59,052 nt of DNA from a virus. The position numbers and the translations under genes were made by a program. Positions 1 to 8,769 of the stretch are shown one piece after another (positions within the stretch are counted from its first letter, which is position 1; the number at the start of each line of letters is the position of its first letter). Under the pieces are notes generated by a model, which worked only from the letters and a program-made list of their open reading frames with translations, searched no databases and was not told where the DNA came from. The DNA is taken from IMG/VR virus record IMGVR_UViG_3300046170_000353, positions 1 through 59,052 of that record; one strand, written 5' to 3'.

Positions 1-81
1 AAAATCATGAGTGTGCTAGAATCAAATACATACTCTGGTTTACAAGCAAAAGTAAAATTTAACAATTGGAAAAAAATATGA
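1..81 (+). CDS. C-terminal end of an unidentified upstream gene (partial)
   Basis: An open frame enters from the left edge and ends with TGA at 79-81. The last 26 or so residues (ending FNNWKKI) carry no motif I recognise. The stop overlaps the ATG of nrdA at 78-80 as ATGA, the translational-coupling arrangement used throughout this phage, so it is probably the last gene before nrdA in the same operon. An internal ATG at 7 would give only 24 residues; I read it as an internal methionine of a longer protein. Confidence 0.5.
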   Translation, partial: KIMSVLESNTYSGLQAKVKFNNWKKI

Positions 82-2394
82 CCAACGGAACAAAGGTTAA
101 AAAGAGAAATGGTGCGATAGAACCATTGAACCTTGAAAAGATGCACGTAATGGTAGAAGAAGCGTGTAAGGGTCTTGCAGGGGTCTCTGCAAGTCAAGTA
201 GAGATACAATCAGGTATACAGTTCTATGATGGTATTTCAACTGGAGAGATACAAGAAATATTAATCCGTTCAGCAAGTGATTTAATAGATTTAGATCATC
301 CAAATTATCAATATGTTGCAGCAAGACTATTATTATATTCTGTTCGTAAACAAATCTTTGGTAGAATACACGACCATCCAAAACTTATTGATCACGTTAA
401 GAAGTGCGTAGATGCAGGAGTATATGACAAAGAGTTACTAGATTTGTATTCTGAAGAGGAATTTGTTAAACTCGAAACATTCATAGACCATGAAAGAGAT
501 TATCTCTTCACATATGCTGGACTTCGCCAAGTAGTCGATAAATATTTGGTACAAGATAGAAGTGAAGGATTGCTATATGAGTCTCCACAATTCATGTATC
601 TTTTGATATCTGCTTCTATATTTTCAAAGTATTCACCAGATATCCGATTAGATTACGTTAAAAAGTATTACGATGCCATTTCCAAACACAGAATCAACAT
701 CCCAACACCAATCATGGCGGGAGTCCGTACACCCCTTCGGCAGTATGCGTCTTGCGTTCTGGTTGATATTGACGACACCTTGGATAGTATTTTTAGTTCT
801 GACATGGCCATTGGTAAGTATGTCGCACAAAGGGCTGGTATTGGTATCAACGCTGGTAGGATCAGGGGGATCAACGCTAAAATCAGGGGTGGAGAAGTTC
901 AACACACAGGTGTCGTCCCGTTTCTCAAAAAGTTTGAATCAACTGTCAGATGCTGCACTCAAAATGGCATCAGAGGTGGATCAGCAACTGTCCACTTTCC
1001 AATCTGGCACCAAGAAATAGAAGATATAATTGTTCTAAAGAATAACAAGGGAACAGAAGATAACAGAGTTCGTAAATTAGATTATAGTATTCAATTGAGT
1101 AAATTATTTTATGAGAGGTTCATTGAGAATAAAGAGATTACCCTGTTTTCTCCTCATGATGTGCCAGGGCTTTATGATAGTTTTGGTACAGATGATTTTG
1201 ATGAACTATACTTAAAGTATGAGAATGATGACACAATACCAAAGAAAACAATAGGTGCTCAAGAACTTATACTTGACCTGTTGAAAGAAAGAGCAGAAAC
1301 TGGTAGACTATATTTAATGAATATTGACCATTGCAATTCTCACTCATCATTTACTGATAAGGTTGAGATGAGCAATCTATGTCAAGAAATTACATTACCA
1401 ACTAAACCTATACAACATATTGACGATGAAACTGGAGAAATTGCTCTCTGTATCCTTTCTGCTATTAATATTGGCAAAATTAGGGATATTTCGGATTTTG
1501 AAGTTCTTTGCGATCTTAGCGTTCGGAGTCTTGATGAACTCATTGATTTTCAACAATACCCAGTCGGAGCAGCAGAAGTCGCTACTAAAGCAAGACGCTC
1601 CCTCGGAATTGGTTACATTGGTCTAGCACATTACCTTGCCAAGCAAGGGGTATCTTATGGAGACCCAGAAGCGTGGAAATTGGTACATGACTTGACAGAA
1701 GCATTCCAATATTATCTCATAAAGTCCACTGTGAACCTAGCCAAAGAGAAAGGTGCGTGTCAATATTCTGATCGTACTAAATATTCTCACGGTGTACTTC
1801 CAATCGATACTTACAAAACAGATGTTGATGAATTAGTTCCAAATAAGTTAAACTTTGACTGGGAATCTCTTCGTCAGGATGTAAAGAAATACGGTGTAAG
1901 AAACAGCACATTATCCGCACAAATGCCTTCGGAATCATCTTCCGTTGTTAGCAACGCAACTAATGGTATAGAACCTCCAAGAGGATATCTCTCAATCAAG
2001 AAGTCAAAGAAAGGACCTCTCAAGCAGATTGTTCCCTCTTACAATACCTTAAAGAATAATTATACGTTGCTCTGGGATATGCCTGATAATACAGGGTATA
2101 TTAATATTGTTGCTGTTATGCAAAAGTTCTTTGACCAAGCGATTTCTGGAAACTGGTCGTACAATCCACAACACTATGATAATTCAGAAGTTCCTGTTAG
2201 TGTAATGGCAAATGATTTTCTAACCACATACAAATATGGTTGGAAAACATCTTACTACCAAAACACTTATGATATTAAAACTGATGAAGTTGGTGACACC
2301 TTAGAAAATGAAAAGAGTGAAGAGCAAACTAGAATGCTTATTAAACGAATTAAGTAACGCAAAGGAGGAAGAGTGTGAATCCTGTTCAATTTAA
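78..2394 (+). CDS. nrdA: Ribonucleoside-diphosphate reductase, class Ia large subunit (one frameshift near 2326)
   Basis: Reduces ribonucleotides to deoxyribonucleotides for phage DNA synthesis, together with NrdB encoded next. The N-terminal ~90 residues resemble the ATP-cone (KKRNGAIEPLNLEKM). Active-site segments are visible: the first thiol in YASCVLVD, NLCQE (radical cysteine with flanking Asn and Glu), and the second thiol in ALCILSAINIG. Start: ATG 78 in an ATGA overlap; an in-frame TTG at 66 is less likely. The uninterrupted frame stops at 2357 without the C-terminal cysteine pair every class Ia enzyme needs. After removal of one A from the AAA at 2326-2328 the protein continues to TAA 2392-2394 and ends EEECESCSI, matching the family CxxC-type tail. 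Repaired length about 771 residues, close to the E. coli enzyme (761). Confidence 0.95.
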
Positions 2395-2437
2395 AGTTTC
2401 ACCTATCGGAAAAAAATCAATGACAAATCTTAAAGGC

Positions 2438-3568
2438 ATGACTGTCTTTAACACAGAGGAATGCGACACAAAAAAACAACCTATGTTTTTTGGCAAACCT
2501 TTAGGAGTTCAAAGATATGATAACTTTAAGTATCCTGCATTTGAGAATTTAACAAAGTCTCAATTAGGATATTTCTGGAGACCAGAAGAGGTATCATTAC
2601 AAAAAGATCGTGGTGATTATCAATCATTACGTCCAGAGCAGAAACACATTTATACATCTAATCTTAAGTATCAGATAATGCTTGACTCTGTACAGGGTCG
2701 TGCACCAGGTATGGCATTTCTACCATACTGTTCTTTACCTGAGTTAGAAGCTTGTATGGAAGTATGGTCATTTATGGAAATGATTCATTCTCGTTCATAC
2801 ACATATGTCATCAAGAATGTATACTCAGACCCATCTGAAGTCTTTGATAAGATATTATCTGATGATCGTATCTTAGACAGAGCATCAAGTGTTACAGAGT
2901 CATATGACACCTTTATAAACGAAGCACATCAGTATGATACAGGTAACTTCTGGAAAGAAGGTTGGAAAGGAAGTCCTACAGCAGAGTGGGAAACAAAAGA
3001 ATTAAAGAGGAAACTTTATCGTGCAGTTACTAATGTCAACATTTTGGAAGGTATCCGCTTTTACGTATCTTTCGCTTGTAGTTTTGCTTTTGGTGAGCTT
3101 AAACTCATGGAAGGATCTGCGAAAATCATTTCGCTTATTGCTAGAGATGAAAACCTCCATTTGGCAATAACTCAGAATATTATAAACAACTGGAGAAAGG
3201 GTGACGACAAACAGATGAAGGAAATCATCAAAGAAGAAGAGCAATGGACTTACAGTATGTTTGACCGTTGTGTAAACGAAGAGAAGCGATGGGCAGAGTA
3301 TCTATTTACAAATGGAAGTATGATTGGTCTCAATGACAAACTACTTCATCAATATGTTGAATGGATAGCAAATCGTAGAATGAGAGCAATTGGATTGAAA
3401 CCAGTTTATGACATTGCAGCAAGAAACAATCCATTGCCTTGGACAGAGCATTGGATATCCTCAAAAGGATTACAAGTGGCACCACAGGAGACAGAGGTAG
3501 AATCTTACATTGTCGGTGGTATTAAACAGGATGTGAAAAAAGATACATTTAGTGGATTTAAATTATAA
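2438..3568 (+). CDS. nrdB: Ribonucleoside-diphosphate reductase, class Ia small subunit
   Basis: Carries the diiron centre and tyrosyl radical that drive NrdA. From ATG 2438 the protein has 376 residues, the same length as E. coli NrdB, and aligns from QPMFFGKPLG onward. Visible: radical tyrosine in HSRSYTYVIKN (Y121, E. coli Y122), ligands D83, E114 and H117, the second ligand set in the SAKIISLIARDENLH segment, and the C-terminal tail ESYIVGGI through FSGFKL that docks in NrdA. The frame is open upstream to GTG 2375 and ATG 2420. An AGGAGG at 2363-2368 precedes the GTG, but that stretch encodes the repaired NrdA tail in another frame, so I favour 2438 (2420 is possible). No interruption. 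Confidence 0.93.
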   Translation: MTVFNTEECDTKKQPMFFGKPLGVQRYDNFKYPAFENLTKSQLGYFWRPEEVSLQKDRGDYQSLRPEQKHIYTSNLKYQIMLDSVQGRAPGMAFLPYCSLPELEACMEVWSFMEMIHSRSYTYVIKNVYSDPSEVFDKILSDDRILDRASSVTESYDTFINEAHQYDTGNFWKEGWKGSPTAEWETKELKRKLYRAVTNVNILEGIRFYVSFACSFAFGELKLMEGSAKIISLIARDENLHLAITQNIINNWRKGDDKQMKEIIKEEEQWTYSMFDRCVNEEKRWAEYLFTNGSMIGLNDKLLHQYVEWIANRRMRAIGLKPVYDIAARNNPLPWTEHWISSKGLQVAPQETEVESYIVGGIKQDVKKDTFSGFKL

Positions 3569-4148
3569 AACAGTAAATATTTTTCCTGTTCCTGTACATC
3601 AATTTGATGTAAATGGATTTAGTGAAATACAAGATGAACTAATTGATTATGTTTACAAAATGAGGGAAAAAGATCCTGTTGGACATACGATTTCAAATCG
3701 TCGTGGTTGGCAATCATCTTGCTTTTCATTAGAAAATGAAGATGATATATTACAAAATTTTTTAACAAATTGTTTGTCAGAATTTCCACCGATTGAAAAA
3801 TCTATTAAATTATTTGTGAGTGCTTGGATTAATATAAATCCACCAGAGGCATTCAATTTAAAACATAATCATCCAACTTCAGATTTATCTGGAGTTTTAT
3901 GGATAAAATCTCAAAAAGATTGTGGTAACATTATATTTGAATCTCCTCGTAGTTTCGCAACTCATCAAGAAATAGATTCTTACACTGAGGATTTTAAAAA
4001 AAATAATAATTATTTTCATAGTTTTCATTTTAATCCTATTGCAGGAAGAATATTAGTATTTCCATCACATCTAGAACATCATGTTGATTTTAATCAATCA
4101 CAAGAAGATCGTATTTCAGTTTCATTTAACATAAGATTAAGCGAATGA
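3552..4148 (+). CDS. Putative 2OG-Fe(II) oxygenase
   Basis: 198 residues, probably a 2-oxoglutarate and iron dependent dioxygenase of the type common in cyanophages. The pattern fits the family: an N-terminal FPVPVHQF strand, HNHP followed by DLSGVLWIK in the first metal-binding region, a distal LEHHVDF histidine, then an arginine in DRISVSFNIRL that would hold 2-oxoglutarate. Substrate unknown. Start is GTG 3552, overlapping the end of nrdB by 17 bases; no upstream ATG fits. Its stop overlaps the next ATG as ATGA. Family call fairly sure, exact metal ligands less so. Confidence 0.75.
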   Translation: MDLNYKTVNIFPVPVHQFDVNGFSEIQDELIDYVYKMREKDPVGHTISNRRGWQSSCFSLENEDDILQNFLTNCLSEFPPIEKSIKLFVSAWININPPEAFNLKHNHPTSDLSGVLWIKSQKDCGNIIFESPRSFATHQEIDSYTEDFKKNNNYFHSFHFNPIAGRILVFPSHLEHHVDFNQSQEDRISVSFNIRLSE

Positions 4149-4547
4149 AAATAGAATTTCAAAAACAATTTGGTAAAGGTACAGACCCTTGGTATGCAAA
4201 AGCAGAAAGATGGGTGAAGAAGAAATTTAAAAACCCTTATATCCAACATCTTGCATTAGGTTTTGTTGCTTGGTTGAAAAAGATATGGATTGAAGGTAAG
4301 ATACAGATGGAAATGTCAAGTGTAGATGAACAAGTGAAAGAGAATCCATAAGAGTTGGGATGGATATACTCAACCCAGAGTAAAAGTTGTTGAAACTGAA
4401 TCAGAAGTTAAAGGACTCAAAGATATGAGTATTGAAGCATATCGTGAAGCAGCAAAAGCAGATGCTTGGTTGTTTGGTGATTATGATGGATACGAATCAT
4501 ATGATATAAATAAAAAGAAAGTGTCTGAAAATAATGAGGACGTTTGA
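4145..4547 (+). CDS. Hypothetical protein, split by a frameshift near 4349
   Basis: The first part (4145-4351, 68 residues) is basic and amphipathic, with a moderately hydrophobic stretch around LALGFVAWLKKIW. Immediately after its TAA the neighbouring frame stays open and protein-like (KSWDGYTQPRVK ... YDGYESYDINKKK) to TGA 4545-4547, but has no start codon until ATG 4425. Removing one T at 4349 joins both parts into a 133-residue protein reading ENPKSWDGY across the junction. I infer one gene with an indel. Function unknown. Starts in an ATGA overlap with the oxygenase and overlaps the next gene by 14 bases. Confidence 0.6.
4505..4512 (+). promoter_or_regulatory. T4-type late promoter for the 4534 gene
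   Basis: Exact TATAAATA, the T4 late consensus, 21 bases before ATG 4534 and inside the end of the preceding gene. T4-like phages read this with their own sigma factor (gp55 type), which suggests late expression of the lysine-rich protein. Confidence 0.6.
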
Positions 4548-5979
4548 GAATTTTAGAAAAGTTGTTAATGAATCTGATTATATTTTGTCGGAGGCACAAA
4601 GGTATCTTGAAATATTACTAGAAAAAGATTCAGAAGCATTAAAGCAATATAAAAAGAGTCAGAAGAGTTTTCAGAAGGGATTTGGAAAAAATATAAAACC
4701 AACAGTTGTACAACCAGGATTAGATTTATATAAAGCTGGCGGTCCTTTTGTACCAGATAAAACGACATTTAAAAACACAGGTAAAAAGGTTCCTAGTATG
4801 GAACCTAAACCACAGTTTGGAAAACCTAAAACTACAAGTAAGGCACCTGATAGAACTGGTTTAAAAAAATCCATCTCAGACGTAAGGGCAAGTGAAAAGA
4901 GATTATATGATGCAGGAGTCGGTAAAAAACCATCTTTAGTTCAGCAAAGAAAATTTACAAAAGCTAAAATAAAAGAATTAAGTCGTCAAACCACAAGAGG
5001 AGATGCTTTCTCTAGGGCAACTGGTACATCTGGTTCAACTGAAGGTGCTGCAGGAGCAAGTGGTAGTTCTAAAACAAAGGGAGTTAAGCAATCTGAAGTA
5101 TCAAAGAAAGCAAAAGATTTTACAAAAGACATAAATCAAAAAAGAGTAAGTTCTTCTGGTTATAGTCAGACAAACAAACCGAAACCAGGTTCAGAACCAA
5201 CTTTATTTAAAAAAGTGAAACCCAAAACATCAGTAACACCAACAGAAGTAGTTGGTTCAACACCGTTTGATAAAAAAGGAACATTTACAAAAAATATTAC
5301 TGTACCTAAAAAAGGTGAAGAATTAAAACTACCAAACATAAAAAAAGTTAAAAAGAAAGTATCTCCTACTACTAGAAAACCTCCTACAACAGCTGAATAT
5401 AGAAAAACCGTAAGTAAAAGGTTTGGTATAAAACCTAAAAATATTCTTAGTAAAACACAAAAAAGTGCTTTAAAAACAAAGAGACTAGCACAGAAAAATG
5501 TTGTCAGAGCAGCGATTGGACCACAAAACAGAGCATTCTTTAAAAAAGCAATTGCACTACCAGGTGCAAAGAAAGCAGCTCCAGTTATTAAAGCTCTTGC
5601 AAAAGCAGGAACAGTTGGTAGAGTTGCTGCTACAGTAGGTGCAGTTGCAGCATTAACTCCCGCTGCTAGAAAAGGTATGAGTAGTTTTGCTAAGAGAGCA
5701 TTAACAGGTGCAGGTTTAGGAGGAATAGTTGGAGGAGTTGCTGCATCTCAAAAAGAAACAGATAAAGAACGTATTAAGAAAAACTTAAAACCAGAATTTG
5801 TAAAAGATAAGGATGGAAAAGAAATCAAAACAGTAACAAGAATGGGACTTAACTTATCTGATATTAGTAAACCAAAGAAAAAGGATAAAGGAAGAACAGC
5901 ACAATCCATTGCAACTGAAGTAGACTATCTTAAAAAACGTCAAAAAGTCGCACCATACGGTTCAAAATACACTGGATAA
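4534..5979 (+). CDS. Lysine-rich, low-complexity protein, possibly internal virion protein
   Basis: 481 residues, strongly basic and rich in Lys, Pro, Thr and Ser. N-terminus MRTFENFRKVV plus a helical segment (ILSEAQRYLEILLEKD), then a long KPK/KKVK-type disordered region, then an Ala/Gly hydrophobic stretch near residues 360-410 (VAATVGAVAALTPAAR and GAGLGGIVGGVAAS), then another basic tail. A basic body with a short helical N-terminus would suit a DNA-binding head protein processed by the prohead protease; sites of the form LxE exist near residues 25-31. That role is inference. Preceded by a late promoter and followed by a protein of similar style. Confidence 0.7.
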   Translation: MRTFENFRKVVNESDYILSEAQRYLEILLEKDSEALKQYKKSQKSFQKGFGKNIKPTVVQPGLDLYKAGGPFVPDKTTFKNTGKKVPSMEPKPQFGKPKTTSKAPDRTGLKKSISDVRASEKRLYDAGVGKKPSLVQQRKFTKAKIKELSRQTTRGDAFSRATGTSGSTEGAAGASGSSKTKGVKQSEVSKKAKDFTKDINQKRVSSSGYSQTNKPKPGSEPTLFKKVKPKTSVTPTEVVGSTPFDKKGTFTKNITVPKKGEELKLPNIKKVKKKVSPTTRKPPTTAEYRKTVSKRFGIKPKNILSKTQKSALKTKRLAQKNVVRAAIGPQNRAFFKKAIALPGAKKAAPVIKALAKAGTVGRVAATVGAVAALTPAARKGMSSFAKRALTGAGLGGIVGGVAASQKETDKERIKKNLKPEFVKDKDGKEIKTVTRMGLNLSDISKPKKKDKGRTAQSIATEVDYLKKRQKVAPYGSKYTG

Positions 5980-5987
5980 ATTTTAGA

Positions 5988-5995
5988 TATAAATA
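5988..5995 (+). promoter_or_regulatory. T4-type late promoter for the 6019 gene
   Basis: Exact TATAAATA in the 39-base gap between the two lysine-rich genes, 23 bases before ATG 6019, the same spacing as at 4505. Confidence 0.6.
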
Positions 5996-6018
5996 AGTTA
6001 GTAGAATATTTAATTAAA

Positions 6019-6963
6019 ATGTTTAGAGACTTAAAAGAATATCAAGAGATTGCAAAGATTTATGCTGACAAGGTTTCTAAACCTGAAAATCTTGAAGAGA
6101 ACCGTAATACAAGAGGTTCAGAACTTGCTGCAAAAAGACTTGCAGAAAAACCACCAGTATCAAATGAACCAAAGATCAAACCAAAATATCAACAAAATAG
6201 AGATAAATTAAAAATAACAAGAAATTCAAATAAACCAAAGACTAGAGAAGAATTGGGTCTAAAACCAAAACCATTTCAAGGTAGAATTTCTCGAAGTAGT
6301 CAGAATATGTCGGGTAAACCCAAACCAGAACCAGAGTACAAACCAGAAAAAGGTGTAGTCTTTGGACAGAGAACTAATGAGGTTGGTGCACAGGGTGGTG
6401 GAAAACCATCAGAGGGAGATTTCAAAAAAGATTTTCCTGATAAGAAACCTGAACCACTAACAAAAAAACAAAAGTTTGATAAAAAGTTTATCAAAAGAGA
6501 GAGAGGTGCAGGAGTTGGTTTTTATAGGAGAGGAACTCCTGGTGCACAGAGAGCAGAATTTCAAGAGAAACAAAAACTTAAAGCACAGGCAATGGCAAAG
6601 GCAAGACTTGCTAAGAAGGCAGAAATGGCAAAGGAAGAGTATACTCCTTATGATATAGTTCTTGAGTACTTGCTATCTTCAGAGCAAGCTGCTACAATTG
6701 AAGAAGCAAACTATGTAATGACTGAGATGGATGCTGAAACTATTCAAGGCATTGTAGAGGAGCAGAAAAAAAAACTTGAAGAAGGATTAGCAGGTATGGC
6801 ATTAAAAACTGGTGCTGCTGTTCTTGGTGGTGTTCTTGCTAAAAAAGGTCTTGATAAAGGTAAAAAATCATTTGATAATTACCTAAACAAACAAAGAGAC
6901 AAAGGTATTGGTGGAAATACAAGACCTGGTTCTGATAAAATGTATTATGGTGACAAAAAATAA
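6019..6963 (+). CDS. Basic protein with C-terminal DIVLEYLL...YVM module
   Basis: 314 residues, basic and low-complexity for the first ~200 residues (many KPK, KPE and PEP stretches), then a helical acidic segment (residues ~210-250: YDIVLEYLLSSEQAATIEEA, YVMTEMDAETIQ) followed by a Gly/Ala hydrophobic stretch (GMALKTGAAVLGGVLA) and a basic tail. From memory the acidic helical segment recurs in several marine cyanomyovirus proteins of unknown role. Begins MFRDLKEYQEIAKIY, similar in style to the 4534 protein. Both may be paired structural or internal proteins under late promoters. No enzyme signature seen. Confidence 0.7.
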   Translation: MFRDLKEYQEIAKIYADKVSKPENLEENRNTRGSELAAKRLAEKPPVSNEPKIKPKYQQNRDKLKITRNSNKPKTREELGLKPKPFQGRISRSSQNMSGKPKPEPEYKPEKGVVFGQRTNEVGAQGGGKPSEGDFKKDFPDKKPEPLTKKQKFDKKFIKRERGAGVGFYRRGTPGAQRAEFQEKQKLKAQAMAKARLAKKAEMAKEEYTPYDIVLEYLLSSEQAATIEEANYVMTEMDAETIQGIVEEQKKKLEEGLAGMALKTGAAVLGGVLAKKGLDKGKKSFDNYLNKQRDKGIGGNTRPGSDKMYYGDKK

Positions 6964-6965
6964 TT

Positions 6966-7100
6966 ATGAAATCTGTTATTAATCGTGCTGACATCATCGG
7001 TGGTCTAAAGTCAGTTAAACTTGCAAAACTTAATCCTCAGAACTATCAACCTGGTGTTGGTGTGTCTGAGGATTTTGAGTTAATATATAATAAAAAATAA
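6966..7100 (+). CDS. Small hypothetical protein (44 aa)
   Basis: ATG 6966 follows the stop of the previous gene by two bases and the frame ends at TAA 7098-7100. The product (MKSVINRADIIGGLKSVKLA, then a polar tail) has no membrane segment and no family I recognise. Its head-to-tail packing with both neighbours supports a real gene. Confidence 0.5.
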   Translation: MKSVINRADIIGGLKSVKLAKLNPQNYQPGVGVSEDFELIYNKK

Positions 7101-7102
7101 TT

Positions 7103-7312
7103 ATGGATACACAAGCGATGACCTTTGGGAGTAGTTCGACTCCTGATGATGTACAGCGTCAAAGAGATGCTATTCCACCTTTGAAGGTGAATAAAATGAA
7201 TCTTCTATCTGATGCACTTAAGATAGAACTCAAAGAACTTATTAATGAAGTCCTAGACGAAAGAGATATGGAAAAAAAGTTGAATGGACCTTATGATTTT
7301 CCTGAAGATTAA
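7103..7312 (+). CDS. Small hypothetical protein (69 aa)
   Basis: Acidic protein starting MDTQAMTFGSSSTPDDVQRQ with an amphipathic helix in the second half (LSDALKIELKELINEVLDER). Starts two bases after the previous stop and ends at 7312, overlapping by four bases the end of a convergent minus-strand gene. Not recognised. Confidence 0.6.
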   Translation: MDTQAMTFGSSSTPDDVQRQRDAIPPLKVNKMNLLSDALKIELKELINEVLDERDMEKKLNGPYDFPED

Positions 7313-7692
7313 GGAACTTGAGCGTCAAAGGGAGTCAGAGGATTAGGTGAATCCCAAGTAACAGGATGTTTTACGATTACAATTCCTTCAATTACTCTTT
7401 CTACAACACTACTTGGGTCAGTCAACATTAGCTCATAAAAATATTTACCTTCTTCAATCGCTGCTGTTTGTGTATCTGTTAATGATATTCTAACTTTACC
7501 TAGTGTTCGATCATTCAAAAATGATATTGTAAACTCTGTCAAACTACCAAGATTTAATGTCCTTTGCATTTTGCAAGTGGCAGAAAAACCTGTTAAATTT
7601 TTGACACTATTAGTGTTACTATCTTCAAGTGCAAAGGTTTGCTCAAAGTCAGTATGTTTGTATATTACTAAATTTGTACTAAAAACTGCCAT
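7309..7692 (-). CDS. Putative virion protein with Ig-like/BppU-like fold (paralogue of the 7710 gene)
   Basis: 127 residues starting MAVFSTNLVIYKHTDFEQTF. The order of elements (a polar strand, NLTGFSATCKMQR, then a beta-rich body with EEGKYFYELMLTD and ERVIEGIVIV) parallels the upstream minus-strand neighbour, so the two look like diverged paralogues. The pattern is like the beta-sandwich N-terminal domains of phage appendage proteins (BppU type); that is a fold guess. A CATAAATA element lies 14 bases upstream on the minus strand, so it is probably late-expressed. Confidence 0.65.
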   Translation of the reverse strand: MAVFSTNLVIYKHTDFEQTFALEDSNTNSVKNLTGFSATCKMQRTLNLGSLTEFTISFLNDRTLGKVRISLTDTQTAAIEEGKYFYELMLTDPSSVVERVIEGIVIVKHPVTWDSPNPLTPFDAQVP

Positions 7693-7705
7693 TATATTTT
7701 TACTT

Positions 7706-7713
7706 TTATTTAT
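7706..7713 (-). promoter_or_regulatory. Late-promoter-like CATAAATA for the 7309 gene
   Basis: The minus strand reads CATAAATA, one base from the T4 late consensus, just upstream of the minus-strand start at 7692 and overlapping the 3' end of its paralogue. The same octamer lies upstream of the paralogue. Confidence 0.5.
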
Positions 7714-8072
7714 GGAGAACCAAAGTAATGTACAAAGGTATTGATACCTGATCTTACCAGTGCATTACCTTCAACTGCAACAGATTTGAATCCATTAGGT
7801 TTGATTAGAACTATATCATATACGTGTCTACCACCTTGAAGAAATTTAGTTACTGTGCTTGCGATTGAGATATTAACTAATCCTTGAGATGCATTTACAA
7901 TACCAACTTGAATATCTGCAAACCTATAGTTTGTGGGACTCTTTCTTAATTTTGATTGTGCAGAATAACCTGTTAAATCAACAACACCAGAACCATCAGC
8001 ACCCATTAATGTTAAATCTTCACTAAAAGTCTCACCGACATTGATTGTTATGTTTTTTCTGTAAACAGTCAT
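7710..8072 (-). CDS. Putative virion protein with Ig-like/BppU-like fold
   Basis: 120 residues: MTVYRKNITINVGETFSEDL, a DLTGYSAQSKLRKSP segment, then beta-rich sequence including GGRHVYDIVLIKPNG. It shares the layout of the 127-residue neighbour (DLTGYSA versus NLTGFSA; HVYDIVL versus YFYELML). Probably a structural or accessory fibre protein. Transcribed opposite to nearly everything around it, from its own late-type promoter. Confidence 0.65.
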   Translation of the reverse strand: MTVYRKNITINVGETFSEDLTLMGADGSGVVDLTGYSAQSKLRKSPTNYRFADIQVGIVNASQGLVNISIASTVTKFLQGGRHVYDIVLIKPNGFKSVAVEGNALVRSGINTFVHYFGSP

Positions 8073-8091
8073 TTATATAATCGTTTATTGA

Positions 8092-8099
8092 TATTTATG
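8092..8099 (-). promoter_or_regulatory. Late-promoter-like CATAAATA for the 7710 gene
   Basis: On the minus strand CATAAATA lies 20 bases before the ATG at 8072. It sits in the 54-base divergent gap between this gene and the plus-strand nuclease gene. Confidence 0.5.
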
Positions 8100-8126
8100 G
8101 ATATATAGATATGAATGTGTTAATAT

Positions 8127-8582
8127 ATGATTACTACTTTGGAAGTCGATTATGAAAACCCTTGGATGTATGAAGGTAATCCTTTTACCTCTGATGATAT
8201 CGGGGATTACTATGGGTTCGTCTATCGCATCACCAATACTACAAACGGAAAGCAATACATCGGAAGAAAGTACTTTACTCAAAAAAGAAAACCCAAAGGA
8301 GGAAAACGAAGAGTTACATCAGAGTCTGACTGGAAAAAGTATTATGGAAGCTCTGACGATCTTAAACGAGATATTAGAGAAATTGGAAAAGACTCTTTCA
8401 GAAGAGAAATTATCTCCCTCCACGCAACCCTTGGAAAAGTAAACTACGAAGAGACAAAACAATTGTTCTTACATAATGTGTTGATGGAGTCACTTGACGA
8501 CGGGACACCAATGTATTATAATAGCAACATATTAGGACGCTATATGCGTAAAGACTACGGTGAATTTAACAAAGACTCTTAG
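8127..8582 (+). CDS. GIY-YIG family nuclease
   Basis: 151 residues. The signature is YYGFVYRITNTTNGKQYIGRKYF at residues ~28-50: GFVY and QYIGRK take the GIY and YIG places, followed by a basic KRKPKGGKRR stretch and the SSDDLKRDIREIGKDSF helix. The family cuts DNA as homing or repair nucleases. A freestanding copy next to small accessory genes suggests a homing-type or host-DNA-cutting enzyme; I cannot tell which. ATG 8127 is the first start in the frame. Its end overlaps the next frame by 23 bases. Confidence 0.8.
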   Translation: MITTLEVDYENPWMYEGNPFTSDDIGDYYGFVYRITNTTNGKQYIGRKYFTQKRKPKGGKRRVTSESDWKKYYGSSDDLKRDIREIGKDSFRREIISLHATLGKVNYEETKQLFLHNVLMESLDDGTPMYYNSNILGRYMRKDYGEFNKDS

Positions 8583-8769
8583 AACAACTTACGATTGGTC
8601 AATAGACCGAATGAATGATCTATGTACTGACGGTGATGTAGAACAATTAAAAGATGCAATTTCAATCCGTGAGGAATTTGCAGAATGGTTATTAAGAGAG
8701 GATAAGGAAGTTCATCACGATATTATCTCTCTTCAATATATGGGAGAGGGAAGTGAATTTGATAAATGA
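8560..8769 (+). CDS. Small acidic hypothetical protein (69 aa)
   Basis: Starts at GTG 8560 inside the end of the nuclease gene (an internal ATG at 8611 is an alternative) and ends in an ATGA overlap with the halogenase. The product is charged and helical (DVEQLKDAISIREEFAEWLL) without membrane segments. No family recognised. Confidence 0.5.
   Translation: MNLTKTLRTTYDWSIDRMNDLCTDGDVEQLKDAISIREEFAEWLLREDKEVHHDIISLQYMGEGSEFDK

Noticed and set aside
2375-2437. N-terminal extension of NrdB from GTG 2375 behind AGGAGG
   Set aside because: The stretch codes for the repaired NrdA tail in another frame, and the 376-residue form already has full NrdB length.
4417-4599. Minus-strand and other-frame ORFs lying opposite real genes (for example here, 20361-20687 and 47271-47648)
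   Set aside because: They mirror the coding pattern of the plus-strand gene and have no motifs or start signals.
8127-8582. Endonuclease II (denA) identity for the GIY-YIG protein
   Set aside because: Only the GIY-YIG core fits; the surrounding sequence does not resemble T4 DenA as I recall it.
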